Assembly: GCA_963921795.1 (NCBI GenBank)
Contig: OY997658.1
Location: 51,373,462 to 51,437,461 of the forward strand
Source: Nannobrachium achirus
Taxonomy: Eukaryota; Chordata; Actinopteri; Myctophiformes; Myctophidae
Reading direction: 5' to 3'
Length of the DNA: 64,000 bases
Shown: one piece after another, positions 44,656 through 56,633 of the stretch
Layout: every line of letters begins with the position of its first letter
How positions within the stretch are numbered: position 1 is the stretch's first letter
Program-made: the position numbers and the translations under genes
Notes under the pieces: generated by a model
Databases searched by the model: none
What the model saw: the letters and a program-made list of their open reading frames with translations, nothing else
Told to the model about the DNA's origin: nothing

Positions 44656-45030
44656 GTCTAGCTATATATATGTCGATAAAGCAAGAAGTAATCTGGTAAA
44701 GACAGACAACATCGAAAACATACTTGAGTCCATCACAGTTGAAATTTATGTTGAAAATCTTAAAAACATTGTTATAACTTGTGTTTATAGAACGCCAGGC
44801 ACCTGCCTTGATACATTCAACTCCAAGCTTGACAGCATGTTTGGAAACACAAAAAATAACAAGGTCCATCTAATCTGTGGCGACCTGTTGACCTTCTAAA
44901 TCCGCAAGGAAACAATAAAATAAACAATTTCATTGACACCATGTTTACAAACAATCTATTCCCTGTTATTACAAAACCTACCAGAATAACACCAGATACA
45001 GCAACGTTGATTGACCATATATATACAAAC
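44656..45030 (+). pseudogene. L2-group LINE: middle of endonuclease
   Basis: Resumes the endonuclease (NIVITCVYRTPG, then VHLICGDL where the Asp-x-Asn block is damaged, then TATLIDHIYTN). A stop codon near 44897 breaks the frame. It ends at the hAT target site ATACAAAC. Confidence 0.8.
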
Positions 45031-46721
45031 TAGGGATGCAGAGATATACCGATACGGATCGTAATCGCGATACAAACGTGCGCGACACGAGTGAATCGGT
45101 TCATTCAGGGTGGATCGGTACAATTGACGGCTGGAATCGTGATTGTATCGTATCGTGGGTGTCTGGATCGGTACATTCCACGGTTGGATCGGTTTTTGCA
45201 TAGTATTTCATTCTATACTGTGTTTCCGAGGCGCATTGAATACCGCATCAGCCCTCCCCCAAAAAGCACTTGTAGCGACTCTACATACATGCGTCTTTTA
45301 CAGCAGCACTGAGCTGTAGCGCAGTGAACACCCGACCAATGCGGACAGACAGCACTCGTGAGTCGTGAGCCCACTGGTTAAACATGCAAGATTAGTACCA
45401 CGTTTAGCTTTACATCCCTGTCCAATGTTCGCTGATGTGATCCGTTGTTGTGTCACTGGACAGGAGCACGCTGTGTGATATTATGATCCACATTCCACAC
45501 CCGTTTGTTCTTCTTGTTGAGTCTGCGACGGAATTGATTTAAACAAAGCAGAAGCTTCCACGCTTTAACTACACACACGTATGAACTACAACAACGATAC
45601 TGGGCGTGCAACTAGCGATTTAAAGTATTTGACACTGATTCACAACTTGTTACTGTAGCTGCAGGCTGGCTGCTGCTGTTCCCTCTGCAAAGAGAGGCTC
45701 AGGCTGGAGCCTGATTTATACTTGGCAGCTCGACGGTGTCGCGCACGCACCTAAATAGCAGACCTACAAGCTCACAACGCAACGCGTTGTGACTCAAATA
45801 TCTACGTTTTAAAACATTTTGACTAGAAATGGCAAAATCCTAGATTATATTCATACAATATAATAATAATACAGGTCAAGGATCCTTAACTGAGAAGAGA
45901 GAGATCAAGCAGGGACCCCCACTGTAGGCTATATGTTAGACTACTGTAGGCTATTATATAAAACTGTTGCAGATTAAAACTTGTCAGAGACTTGTTTGAC
46001 AGCACACTATATCATCAGTGACATTAATACATTACTATGTTGTGTTTATTTGTTCACACATTATCTTTTCTATTAATATGATGGATTTATGTTATTCATT
46101 ATAATCCATTAATTATTATCTCTTAAACCCCCACTAAGTGTTAATGTATTGGCTAATGTTCCCCTATAGGGTTGCTACTTGCTAGGGTTCAATTGGTTAC
46201 TGTAACAACTAACTATTAATATTTGGCCGCCTCACATAACTCTGAGGACCCTAGGGGTCCCTGACCACCTGTTGAGGATGTAATGATATATAATAATTAT
46301 ATCATGATATAGTATTAATCAAACAATTCTACCAGCCAGGGAGTGTTCTCCCAGATTTCAATAAGTTGGATTGTTAGACAGAGCCTAGTACTACAGTGAA
46401 ACAATAAATTGTTTGGAAATTAAATGTAATGCATTTTTAGTCATTTTTTTTTTGGGGGGGGGGGGGGGGGGAATTTACATGGGCTTTAATATAAATCCTT
46501 TGCATTGTGTTGAATCGCACCGAATCGTGAATCGGATCGCATCGTAAGGACCAGGGGTGTATCGCAAAGTATCGTGAAACATATCGCATCGTATCGGGGT
46601 CAGGGGTGAATCGTGATGTATCGTAACGGCAAGATTTCAATGTATCGCAATTATATCGTATCGCTGGTAGTGTATCGTGATGCGTATCGTATCGCCTCAG
46701 TGGTCGAGATTCGCATCCCTA
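45031..46721. mobile_element. hAT-like transposon with 8-bp TSD ATACAAAC
   Basis: Ends TAGGGATGC and GCATCCCTA are inverted repeats. ATACAAAC is duplicated exactly at 45023-45030 and 46722-46729. Both subterminal regions are rich in GTATCG/ATCGTATCG repeats, which in hAT elements are usual transposase-binding arrays. No transposase is visible. A degenerate hAT MITE related to 18030-18451 lies inside at about 45872-46280, and a G-run lies at 46456-46471. The element splits the LINE endonuclease between ...IDHIYTN and SDHLPVF. Confidence 0.88.
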
Positions 46722-47494
46722 ATACAAACGCATTAGAAAGCCAGTTAATAGCCGGACTACTTATAAACGACATAAGTGACCATCTCCCTGTCTTTGCTAT
46801 ATTTCAACAACTCCTCACAAAGGAAAACAAACATACAGATCATTCCTACACACGACAAAGAACACCTGAAGCCATAAATGCACTAAAAGCAGATCTCCTC
46901 AAGCAGAACTGGAATAAGGTCTACGCAGCAAATGATCCAAATGAGTCATATGATGCCTTTCTGTCTGTTATAATACATTTATATAACAAAAACTGTCCAA
47001 TAAAAAAGACTTTCCACAAAAATAAACAAAAACAGGAAAAGCCATGGATAACCAAGGGTATAAACAATGCATGCAAAAAGAAAATTTTACTTTACAAAAA
47101 TGTTCTAAAAAATAGAAATAAGGAAACAGAAACTAAATATAAGAGATAGAAAAATAAATTAACACACATAATAAGAACAAGTAAAAAAGACTATTATCAC
47201 AAGTTATTAGATCAACATAAAAACAACATGCAAGGAACCTGGAAAACATTAAACAGCATTATTAAAAATGGCACTGCAAAAGCCGAATACCCAAACTATT
47301 TTAAAAAAGATGATAAAATAATGGAAAACCCAAAGGAAATTGCAGATGAATTCAACTCTTTTTTTGTTAATGTAGGACCAAATCTTGCAAATGAGATCGA
47401 GGAGCCGAGAGAGAAGGACGGTCTGGATGAAAGACTTATTAATTTGAATCCACAATCAATCTTCATTAGAAGTGTAAATGAACAGGAAATATAA
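46722..47494 (+). pseudogene. L2-group LINE: end of endonuclease and linker
   Basis: Restarts with the last endonuclease block NDISDHLPVFAIF (Asp-His) and continues into the linker before RT (KPWITKGINNACKKK). A TAG follows at about 47147-47149, and a further frame at 47228-47494 contains ADEFNSFFVNVGPNLA, typical of this group. Confidence 0.85.
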
Positions 47495-47642
47495 AAAATT
47501 GTCAACAAATTTAAAAATAAGAAATCAACTGATAACACAAATATTGACATGATGATAGTTAAACACATAATTGAAACCATTGTAACACCGTTAACCTACA
47601 TTTGCAATCTATCATTCCAAACTGGTATTTTCCCCTGAAAAA

Positions 47643-48900
47643 ATGAAAACCGCAAACGTAATACCCATATATAAAAGTGGAGAAAAACACCAACAAACCA
47701 ACTATAGACCGATCTCTCTCCTATCCCAATTCTCAAAAATTCTAGAAAAACTTTTTGTGGAAAGGCTTGATAATTTTATTGAAAAGCACCATCTACTTAG
47801 TAATCATCAATACGGTTTCAGAGCCAATAGATCCACCTCAATGGCAGTAGTTGAACTGGTCGAAAACATCTCAAAAGCAACAGAAAATACAGAATATACA
47901 GTAGGGGTTTTCATAGATTTAAAAAAGGCTTTTGACACTATTCACCATGACATACTACTCAAAGAATTGCAAAGATATGGAATTGGGGCATTGCCCTTTC
48001 TTGGCTTGAAAGTTACCTCAAAAACAGGAAGCAATATGTCCATTTAAATGGAGTTAATTCAGAAACCCTTGAAGCAACATTTGGAGTTCCCCAAGGCTCG
48101 GTTTTGGGCCCAAAACTATTTATTCTCTATATTAACGATATATGTGAAGCCTTGAAAAATATGCATTGTGTTCTGTTTGCAGATGACACGAGTCTGTACA
48201 CCTCGGGTGCAGATCTTGGACAGCTCTTGCAGGTAGTGGAAAGTGACCTAAAAATCTTAAAAAAGTGGTTTGACCTAAATAAATTATCATTAAATATTAG
48301 TAAAACAAAATTCATAATTTTTGGCAATAAAAAGGTAAAATTTCAAATCAATCTATCAATCAATCAATGACATTAAACTAGAACAAACTAATCATATTAC
48401 ATTTTTGGGAATAACCATCGATAGCAAACTTAGTTGGAAACCACACATAGAAAACTTAAAAAGAAAATTAGCCAAAACAATTGCAATTCTATATAAAATG
48501 AAAGGTCTCATCAACAAAAAATCTCTTCAGACCCTGTACTGCGCCTTATTTTTGCCGTATTTAACATAATGCGTAGAAGTGTGGGGAAACACTTATAAAA
48601 CAATCATTCACCCAATCATCATGCTTCAAAAAAAGGCAATAAGAATGGTAAATCTGGCTGATTATTATGCACCAACAAATTCATTATTTATTGACAACTA
48701 CACACTTAAATTTGAAGATTTAGTCAAACTCCACTCTGCAGCAATAATGTACAAGGCACACAACAAAACACTTCCATCTTCCACTTCCACACTTCCAATC
48801 TGTGGAACCAACTAGATAAAGACCTTAAAATGGCAAATTCATTAAAAACATTCAAAAAAACATATAAAGCCAAGTTAATTGAAAAATATATAGAAACTGT
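47643..48900 (+). pseudogene. L2-group LINE: reverse transcriptase and C-terminus
   Basis: RT motifs in order: NYRPISLLSQFSKILEK, HQYGFRANRSTSMA, GVFIDLKKAFDTIHHD, a GVPQGSVLGPKLFILYIND block, and VLFADDTSLY. These are spread over frames 47643-48047, 48104-48370 and 48579-48815. At least two frame changes and one stop disrupt the protein, so it is inactive. Confidence 0.9.
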
Positions 48901-49222
48901 ATAATTATTGTTTATGTGTATATTGATTGATAACTTTTTCTTTTGTTTGATCTACTTTTCTTTTGTTTGATCTAAATTGTAATTTTTGAAGATTTAATAT
49001 TTTAAAATTCCTTTGTTATGCTTTTACATTATAATCATTATTATTATTATTTTCTTCTCTCTGTGCGATTTTGATCATTTATTTTGACATGAAAAAAGGT
49101 GGGCATTATAAGCTTCTGCTTCAGCCCATACCTTTTCGGATTAATTTGCATTTTGATGACAAAACTGCACTGTATTTGTTTTTAAAATGTTTTAACCAAA
49201 ATAAACTTAACTAACTAACTAA

Positions 49223-50419
49223 CCATAGAGGGAACACAGCGCACTCAGACCATAATGATGGATCAGAAGCAGAGCTACAGTATGTGATGTGGATGTTGAT
49301 GTTTCAAATGGAATAAAACTGACATTTCTGTCCAGACACAAAAGTCCCGAGCTGCGTCACAGCTCTGAGATCCGTGATCTCAGTGGGGTAGCGTTATGCT
49401 GTTGAAGGCGACACCTCAAAATATGAATGATAAATAATTAACATATCTCAAGTCTTACCTGAAAGGACGTCCACGATTAGATAGATTTGTGCAAATAGAA
49501 CGATGGAGACGTCTCACACGCACGTGTAGGTGTCGTAATTAAGATTCAACTATTTCTTCCGCGAGCGTCTATCTTTTGTGTATGCTATCAAACTGCCAAC
49601 TGCATGTTTACGAATAACATCAGTAAGCTTCATCTCTGTCACTTTTCAGCACGTCCCTTTTTAAAGCCCTAGGAGAAATCCACTGGAATATTCCAGCGGA
49701 AATGACGCCACTGTGCGTTCTAGTTTTTTTTCCACAAAAGGGGAGTAGAAAAAAAACAACAGCTCTTTGATCATGTCATGCAAATGACATGTGCACCTGT
49801 CATTAAATACTACAATCACTCGATTAATAAGCTAATGATTTGCAGCGTAGTGCCAGCCCAGACAGTGCAGGTAGGTAGGCCTACATAGTTCTGATGCATC
49901 ACTCTTGTTTTCTTTTTCTTTTTTCTTGTTCTGATAGGCTACAGCCCAGAGAAAATAAATTAAGTTTAAATGGATAAAGTAAGGAAAATTCAAGCTACCG
50001 TATAGTGAAAGTTAGAAGAAATTATAACTCAGAAATTAACTGCTCTGGCTGCTCTACATGCACTAACTGAGAGAGTGAGCGTCGAGAGCTGATCGAGGCT
50101 CGATCAGCAAGGCTGTCAGAAAAGTACTCACGTTTTACTTAAGTAAAAGTAGAAATACTTTGTTAGAAGTCCCATGTTCGAAATGTAGGCCTACTTGACG
50201 TTTTGGTAATCAAAATGTAGGCTGTAGCCTATAAATAAAACGTAGCCTATAGTTATTATGCAGAATGTCCCATTTGACATGTTTTCACAAATGTAGCCTA
50301 CCATTTGTAGATAAAAAAACATTTTAGCAGATCTAAGCTTACAATATGCGTCACATTTTGAGCTTGTATTTTTCTAATGGCCTATATGTAGGGCTGAAGT
50401 GGTTAATCATACATTAACT
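49223..50419. other. Unassigned intergenic region
   Basis: No gene recognised. Some sequence near 49660-49690 and 50100-50300 looks like old interspersed repeat, but no borders could be defined. Confidence 0.35.
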
Positions 50420-50427
50420 GTTAATGT

Positions 50428-50913
50428 TAGGGTGACCATAATTCAGCCACTCAAACTGGGATGCAAAACACTGTTGCCTAAAACTGGGACCCTAAAAGCA
50501 ATGTGCACGTTACCGCGCACGCGTGTGCCCATTCTCTAACGTTCGTGCACGCGCACACACGCACCGCAGGGTTGCAAACAGGCAGTGAGTGATTGACAAA
50601 CAGCCTCAGCGTTGAATTCAGACACGCAATGAATTTGTTCCTTTTTTCTGATTGGTTAGGTGAGCATGTTTTCATGAAAAGAACATGATAAATGTCTATG
50701 CAACCACTGAAAACAGCTACTATTATTTTAATTCTGGCGAAAACCGGGACAATTTTGCAGTGAATGTTGAAAACCGGGACATATTAGTGTTTTAGAGATA
50801 TTTGTCGGGACACCGGGACACGCAGCTTGAAAACGGGACTGTCCCGGGTGAAACGGGACTGTCCCGGGTGAAACGGGACTGTCCCGGGTGAAACGGGACG
50901 TCTGGTCACCCTA
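50428..50913. mobile_element. hAT MITE with 8-bp TSD GTTAATGT
   Basis: A 486-bp element with inverted ends TAGGGTGACC and GGTCACCCTA and exact duplications GTTAATGT at 50420-50427 and 50914-50921. Near its right end a 20-bp unit (ACGGGACTGTCCCGGGTGAA) is repeated three to four times (50832-50900). Each unit contains the palindrome CCCGGG. No transposase. Confidence 0.88.
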
Positions 50914-50921
50914 GTTAATGT

Positions 50922-51556
50922 ATTCCTTTATAATAATCGAAATTTGCAGTAACTAACTGTTTTCAAAAAGTTGTAGTTGCCTATGTGGTGGAGGAGTAGA
51001 AGTAGGCTACTTGAGTAAATGTACTCAGTTACTTTACACCACTGATCTGCATGGGCCGTTCAGCAGAGCAGACATAGAACCGGTTGAACATGTTTAGCAC
51101 AAAGACTTGTGTATTGGAAGCAATTTGCATGTCTGGGGTCGCCGGATGCGCCAACCTCAAGACAATGGCAACGTTGGAACTTGGGACTATGGTGCCGATT
51201 GAGGGAAAAAAAGAAAGACAGAAATACAGCAAAATAGGTTGATAACATGAAAAGTGGAGGGACAGTCCGGACCAAAAAGACCCGGCTCCGGCGCCTATGC
51301 TACAGCCTCCCTAGGCCAGTAGGCCTACTTACCTTTTACATACTGTAGGCCGCCCTTAGTAGTAGGCCTATTCCTTTCGGAACATACAAATAAAATAAAG
51401 TAAGAAAACTTGTTTTACGTAATGTAAAGTAGGCATATACCTACATGATTTGAACATGCATGGTAGGCTACAAGCTACATCATTATCAGACTTAAATGTA
51501 TATATAGCCTCAGCTTCATTAGGACTATATTTTTATCCTACTTCACATTTACTTAA
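50922..51556. other. Unassigned intergenic region
   Basis: No recognisable gene. Overlapping minus-strand ORFs at 51029-51275 have no recognisable domain or splice context, and I do not support them. Confidence 0.35.
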
Positions 51557-52049
51557 AATGATCCCTGGCTAATACGACAAATATGCCGTAATACATTATA
51601 ATTGTCCTCTATAACTACAATGTAAAATTAGAAACACCTTAAATATTTTATTTCTTCTAGAAATAGCTAATCTTTCACTCAATAGGGGAAATACCTATCG
51701 CAAGTTGATGATGTCATAAATGTCATGTGTGATCTATCCATCTAATTTATGGCATGCATGTGTAAAAAACACATTTGAAATATTGATTTGATGCTCATAT
51801 TAACCATAGGAAGTATTATGTTTGTTTTTATTTGCACATGCATTCTATAAATTCCATAGGGATAGATCACACATGGTTTTATGACATCATCAACTTGCGA
51901 CAGGCATTTCCCCTATTGAGTGAAAGATTGAGAGATTAGCTCTTTCTAGAAGAAATAAAATATTTAAGGTGTTTTTAATTTGACATTGTAGTTATAGAGG
52001 AAAATTATAATGTATTAAGGCATATTTGTCATATTAGCCAGGGATCCCT
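51557..52049. mobile_element. Foldback MITE with about 190-bp inverted arms
   Basis: The left arm (from ATGATCCCTGGCTAATACGA to about 51750) is matched in reverse complement by the right arm (about 51855 to 52049, ending ATTAGCCAGGGATCCCTTTA). Identity is high with a few substitutions, and about 100 bp lies between the arms. It could form a long hairpin. No ORF. Superfamily undetermined. Confidence 0.85.
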
Positions 52050-52123
52050 TTAAGGCTATTAAAGGAGTGCTGTATTAAGTTAAAGGAGCATAGAAGCAGT
52101 CAGCAGTACAGTATAGGATTGTG

Positions 52124-52850
52124 TCATCTGCATAAAGATGAATTTGACATAGTCACATAGTCACATAGTGAGGAAACTATTTCATTGATGTAAATGCTGA
52201 ACAGGACAGGGCCTAGAATGGATCCTTGTGGTACGCCGGCAGGAAGCCAGACTGCCCATCTCCCATCTTCACACATTGACGAATGCCATGCAGATCGTTT
52301 TTGAAACAACTGCAGGCATCCTCATCAAAGCCGGACTCACTCGCGAGCTTTCGCCGTGGACTGAAGACTCACCTTTTCAGACTCCACCTAAACCCTTAGC
52401 ACTACAGAAAAAGAATCAATGAATACATGAAGCTAGTTAGCATTTGTTTTTGTTTTTTAGGTTTTTTCAGAACTTTGATTATATTGTGTTTTTTCTAGAT
52501 AGATATCCATTTGCATTTGTTATATTGTTGATGATGTACTGACATATTATCTTGTTTATTATTGTGATGTTATCTGCTTATTGTAAGTCGCTTTGGATTA
52601 AAAGCGTCTGCTAAATGCCTAAACTGTAAACTGTAAACTGTAAAGCCTGAGATTAGTCTTTCTTAAAGTAAAGAGTGATCTACAGTGTCAAATGCTTTGG
52701 CAAGGTCAATAAAAATGGTTGTTGCATGTTTGTTTTTGCCTACCGCTGTGATTAAGTGATCAAGAACTTAAGTGACAGCTGAGGTGGTGCTATGATTAGC
52801 TCTAAAACCAGATTGGTGAAAAACCCTATAAAAAATTATAAAAGGGTTTA
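52124..52850 (-). pseudogene. LINE reverse-transcriptase fragment, minus strand, split by an insertion
   Basis: On the minus strand, 52850-52645 encodes an RT block with IFIDLAKAFDTVDHSLL. After the insertion, 52335-52124 continues with GFDEDAC and AGVPQGSILGPVLFSIYINE. Stops are present, so this is a dead fragment. Confidence 0.8.
52336..52640 (+). mobile_element. L2-type 3' tail inserted in the RT fragment
   Basis: Plus-strand sequence ends with the widespread fish LINE/SINE tail GTAAGTCGCTTTGGATTAAA followed by GCGTCTGCTAAATGCC and (AACTGTA)n. The flanks AAAGCCGGA (52328) and AAAGCCTGA (52642) look like an imperfect target duplication. Confidence 0.65.
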
Positions 52851-52910
52851 CCAAACTTTAGTTGATCCTTAAGTAATATTTCCTGTAGAATCCATTTTCT
52901 ACAAAGTATA

Positions 52911-52942
52911 TTGCCTGCCTGTCTGTCTGTCTGTCTGTCTGT

Positions 52943-52983
<41 letters not shown>

Positions 52984-53005
52984 TGTCTGTCTGCCTGCCT
53001 GTGTG
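52911..53005. repeat. (CCTG/TCTG)n array, first copy
   Basis: Blocks of TCTG and CCTG tetranucleotides ending in GTGCGTGCGTGTGTG. The array and about 100 bp of its right flank are repeated at 53628-53795. Confidence 0.95.
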
Positions 53006-53627
53006 CGTGCGTGTGTGTTGTGCTGGGAAGTCTCAGAAGCCACTAAGTGTCCAGAATGCTACCAGCCTCCACCTGAGGGGTTCTACTGCCCACAGTAAAA
53101 CCCACTCACCTGACACAAAGTCCTGGATGAAGAGGTGAACGTCTCCCTCACTTACTCAGGACCCCAGAGGCTCTGATTTAGTCAAATATGCTAATTATCT
53201 CATTAATTATGCACAATACAACAATATACTTTGCAGAAATGGATTCTACAGGGAGGAATACATAGGAATCAATTGAGAAAAGTTTGGTACACCCTTTAAT
53301 CAGGTTTTTACAGCTTTCTCCTGTCTATCATGTTGGGGTAATGCGAGATCTTTTTTGAATGACCTTCTTTGTAGTATGACACTGTTGTGTTGCATCAGGA
53401 TAAACATGAAAGTAGTTGTGACATTGCATTCCATGCCATGACAGTCATTTTAATCAGTGTTCAAGTTTCTTCCCCCGTTGTTCCTAGAATGGAATCACAA
53501 TAATGTTCCAAACCTTTCCTTACCTGTCCTTAATGAAAACCACAACTATTAGCTTCCTTGCCAAAAAGAAAACTAGTTTAGCTGGTAGAACACTCTCTTC
53601 AAAGCCAGCAGTCTCTAGTCTATACTG

Positions 53628-53630
53628 TCG

Positions 53631-53668
<38 letters not shown>

Positions 53669-53712
53669 TGTCTGTCTGTCTGTCTGTCTGTCTGCCTGCC
53701 TGCCTGTGTGCG
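53628..53712. repeat. (CCTG/TCTG)n array, second copy
   Basis: Same tetranucleotide blocks in a different order, with the same right flank (GTTGTGCTGGGAAGTCTCAG ... CTACTGCC). The flank is interrupted at 53795 by a hAT and resumes at 55607. Confidence 0.95.
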
Positions 53713-53839
53713 TGCGTGTGTGTTGTGCTGGGAAGTCTCAGAAGCCACTAAGTGTCCAGAATGCTACCAGCCTCCACCTCAGGGGTTCTACTGCCAGTGT
53801 TGGGAAAGTTCACTTTCAAAATGAAGTAGTTCAAGTTAA

Positions 53840-54448
53840 CCCTTAAGTTCTGTTCAGATTCACTACACCTTCGTTCTGTTCGGGTCATTTTGACCCGGTG
53901 GATATTTGGTTTAAAAAAAACAACACTAATATAATTTTTAACTTAACAAATCATCATGATACATTGACTTTGACTCAATACCAAACAATTCATATGATAT
54001 ATTTGGTAAATGTTTGCATTTCTGCTTTGCTATATCACATTAAACACTGAAAGAGCTAGGCGTTTTTACTAATTTAGCTGAAATCCATGTAAAAAAAACG
54101 AATTCATTTAATACTGGGCAATATTGCTCATGCTTATAGGAAGGGGGGGAGGGTTCGGAATGGGGCTTCGGAAGGGGGGTGTTAGAAGTACGGGTGACTG
54201 TGTGTCTGTGTTTTGGCATAATACTGTGTATTTCTGTGCTTCCGGGTCAAAATGACCCGAACAGCACTTAAGGTTCAAAAAATATGAGGGGGGTGTAGCA
54301 TGGGTGTAGTGCAAAAAAGGGTTACATGTTCATCTCAGAAGAATCTTTAAGGCCAGTGAGTTTCAGGTGGAAACATTTTTAACTTCTACCTTTTTTTTCC
54401 AAATGAAAATGTAAAACGGGTCAAAATGACCCGAACAGCACTTAAGGG
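53840..54448. mobile_element. piggyBac-like MITE with TTAA target duplication
   Basis: Inverted ends CCCTTAAG...CTGTTC and GAACAGCACTTAAGGG are flanked by TTAA at 53836-53839 and 54449-54452. Subterminal GGGTCATTTTGACCCGG/CGGGTCAAAATGACCCG palindromes occur near both ends, with an extra copy at about 54243-54275. TTAA duplication with CCC ends is characteristic of piggyBac-type insertion. Nested inside the hAT at 53795-55606. Confidence 0.88.
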
Positions 54449-55047
54449 TTAAGTTCCTAGTTCCTAGGGTTCCTAGTTCATAATTCTACATTTTGAACTA
54501 AAGTTCATGGTTCCCCAAAATGAACTAACTTAGTTCCTTTTAGTTCTTTTTTTAACCATAATATTGTTGTACTTTTGGCTATTCAAATGTATTTTTTATT
54601 TTATTTTTTTTTGTATTATTTGTCAAAATTATTGACACAGCCCAAATAGAACCACACACAGCAATTACCGTATTTCATCCAACTTAACATTGAAGTGCCC
54701 ACAATATTCAGGTGCCCACCACTAGTGCCCAGTCTTCCTGCACCCTCATAATGACTGACCACTCACTGACTTTTCATTTACACCACCAGGATAGTTTTAA
54801 TACACAATAATAGATTCTATTGTGTTATAACCACTATCATAATCTATTATAGTGTATTATAATTATCATAATACATTAATACTTTATAGGCCTAGTGTAT
54901 TATAATCACAGTTATAATCCATTATAGTGTATTATAATTTAGGATAGTTGTAATACAAATTTATATTGTATTATAACCACAGTTAAGGGTCAATTTGTTT
55001 CTTACCAATAGGGCTACTTTTGTGTAATGGAAAATGTAGATATTTTT

Positions 55048-55095
55048 ATGTGGTGTGGTGTGGTGTGGTGTGGTGTGGTGTGGTGTGGTGTGGTG
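55048..55095. repeat. (TGTGG)n microsatellite
   Basis: About nine TGTGG/GTGTG pentamers inside the hAT element. Confidence 0.95.
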
Positions 55096-55614
55096 CTAAA
55101 GCTGCAGTGGAAAAGGGGCTTATTGTGAAGTCAGGTTTCTAAACGTCGCGCCCATCTGCATGTTTAAGCGTTGGTTAAAATAGCTGATCTACAAGCTCAT
55201 GTTGTCTTGTGAATGGGATGCGTTGTGAGCTTGCAGATCAGCTATGTTCGGCATGCAACACAGCGAAGTAGTCAGGCTTTACTTGCGTTGCAACTTGCGA
55301 GACGTAACAAGGAAGAAGAGAAGCACCCAGGCAGACCGCACCAAGGCGTGCCTCAGTCCGCTCACATATCAACTTTCGTGAGGTCTTCTGCAGCTGCGGG
55401 TGTTATTTGGAGCATCATGTTGAAATGTGAATGAAAAGAAAGACGCGAGGACAGAAGCCGTTGAGCGCCGTTCATGGACGTCAGAATGAACGCGTTCGAC
55501 AATATCGTTCACCAAGCGGAAACAAAGAACGTTCAGTTCACGTTCGCCCAAAATATGAACGTGTTCGTGAACGATCGTTCATTGAAAGCGGTTGGGTACA
55601 ACACTGTCTACTGC

Positions 55615-56633
55615 CCACAGAAAAACCCACTCACCTGACACAAAGTCCTGGATGAAGAGGTGAACAGAGGCTCTGAATTAGTCAAATATGCCAATTATCT
55701 TAATTATGCACAATACAACAATACTTTGCAGATTCTACAGGGAAACATACATAGGAATCAATTGAGAGAAGTTTGGTACACCCTTTAATCAGGTTTGTAC
55801 AGCTTTCTCCCGGTCTGTCATGTTGGGGTTATGTGAGATAGTGTCTCACTTTACCCCGAAGCAATTGTCTCACTTTACCCCATAACCACATTTTGGGAAA
55901 AAGGACATCTCTTATCAATTCAGGGTAATCTTTAGCTAGCATCTATCACATGGATTTATAAGTTGGTAACAGGGACAGACTGGGACTAAAATTCAGCCCT
56001 GACATCTTGGCCAGACCAGCCCCCACAACCAGCGTGCGTGCAGATACTCTAGCGACTCGTCGGGTCAAGGACGGCACATATAAATACACAAGCGTTTAAT
56101 ATCACAACTTTTACAGACAACATAAATGATAACTACACAACTACACAATCCATAAATTGTAGCCTATACGTTAGCGTACAGTTCTCACCACCAACAAGCG
56201 GAGTATGAACATGATTAGTGCCAGAACTTTGGCTAGTTAGCTAACGAATGGAAAATAAGCATATTAATCTGAGAATTGGACAAACAAGTTGTATTTGATT
56301 GCTCAATATGCAGTAGGCTATTATAGGCTATACTGTATTTCTTTATGTATTCTTTTGCCACCAGCCCCCCCAGACCCCTAGCCTACCGGCCCACCGTATC
56401 ATACATCAACATGTATGATATAAAATGTTCTCCCCAATTCAATTTGCTTTGACACAACAGCTAATTATGTTGACAGCAAGAAAATGTACTTTCACATGCA
56501 AAAAACATATTTTTGTGAAAAATCATGTTTTCAACAGCACTATCAGGTCCACTCCTGCACACATGCACACATGCTCCAGGACTCCACCCCTTTACACATA
56601 CTGCCTTGTCTGTTAGCCTATTCACTTGTAAAG
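55615..56633. other. Interspersed-repeat flank and LINE 5' region
   Basis: 55615-55860 continues the sequence that also follows the first CCTG array at 53090-53345. A TTTACCCC-containing pair of 17-bp repeats lies at about 55842-55882. 55960-56400 is unassigned. The 5' UTR of the LINE probably begins somewhere in 56400-56600; no boundary was found. Confidence 0.45.

Larger units (their letters stand above)
43950..49222 (+). mobile_element. L2/CR1-group LINE, decayed, with nested insertions
   Basis: Endonuclease and reverse transcriptase remnants run in order from about 43967 to 48900. The 3' end has the tail AACTTAACTAACTAACTAAC (49203-49222). It is interrupted by a repeat at 44455-44650 and by a hAT at 45031-46721, and has several stops and frame changes. 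No flanking duplication was identified. Confidence 0.85.
53795..55606. mobile_element. hAT-like transposon with 8-bp TSD TCTACTGC
   Basis: Left end CAGTGTTGGG and right end CAACACTG are inverted repeats. TCTACTGC is duplicated exactly at 53787-53794 and 55607-55614. Removing it restores the flank seen uninterrupted at 53085-53100. Subterminal DNA is full of AGTTC/GAACGTTC motifs. A piggyBac-like MITE (53840-54448) and a (TGTGG)n tract (55048-55095) lie inside. No transposase seen. Confidence 0.9.

Noticed and set aside
51029..51275. Overlapping minus-strand ORFs that might be a host exon
   Set aside because: No conserved domain, and no splice-site pair consistent with a reading frame could be found.
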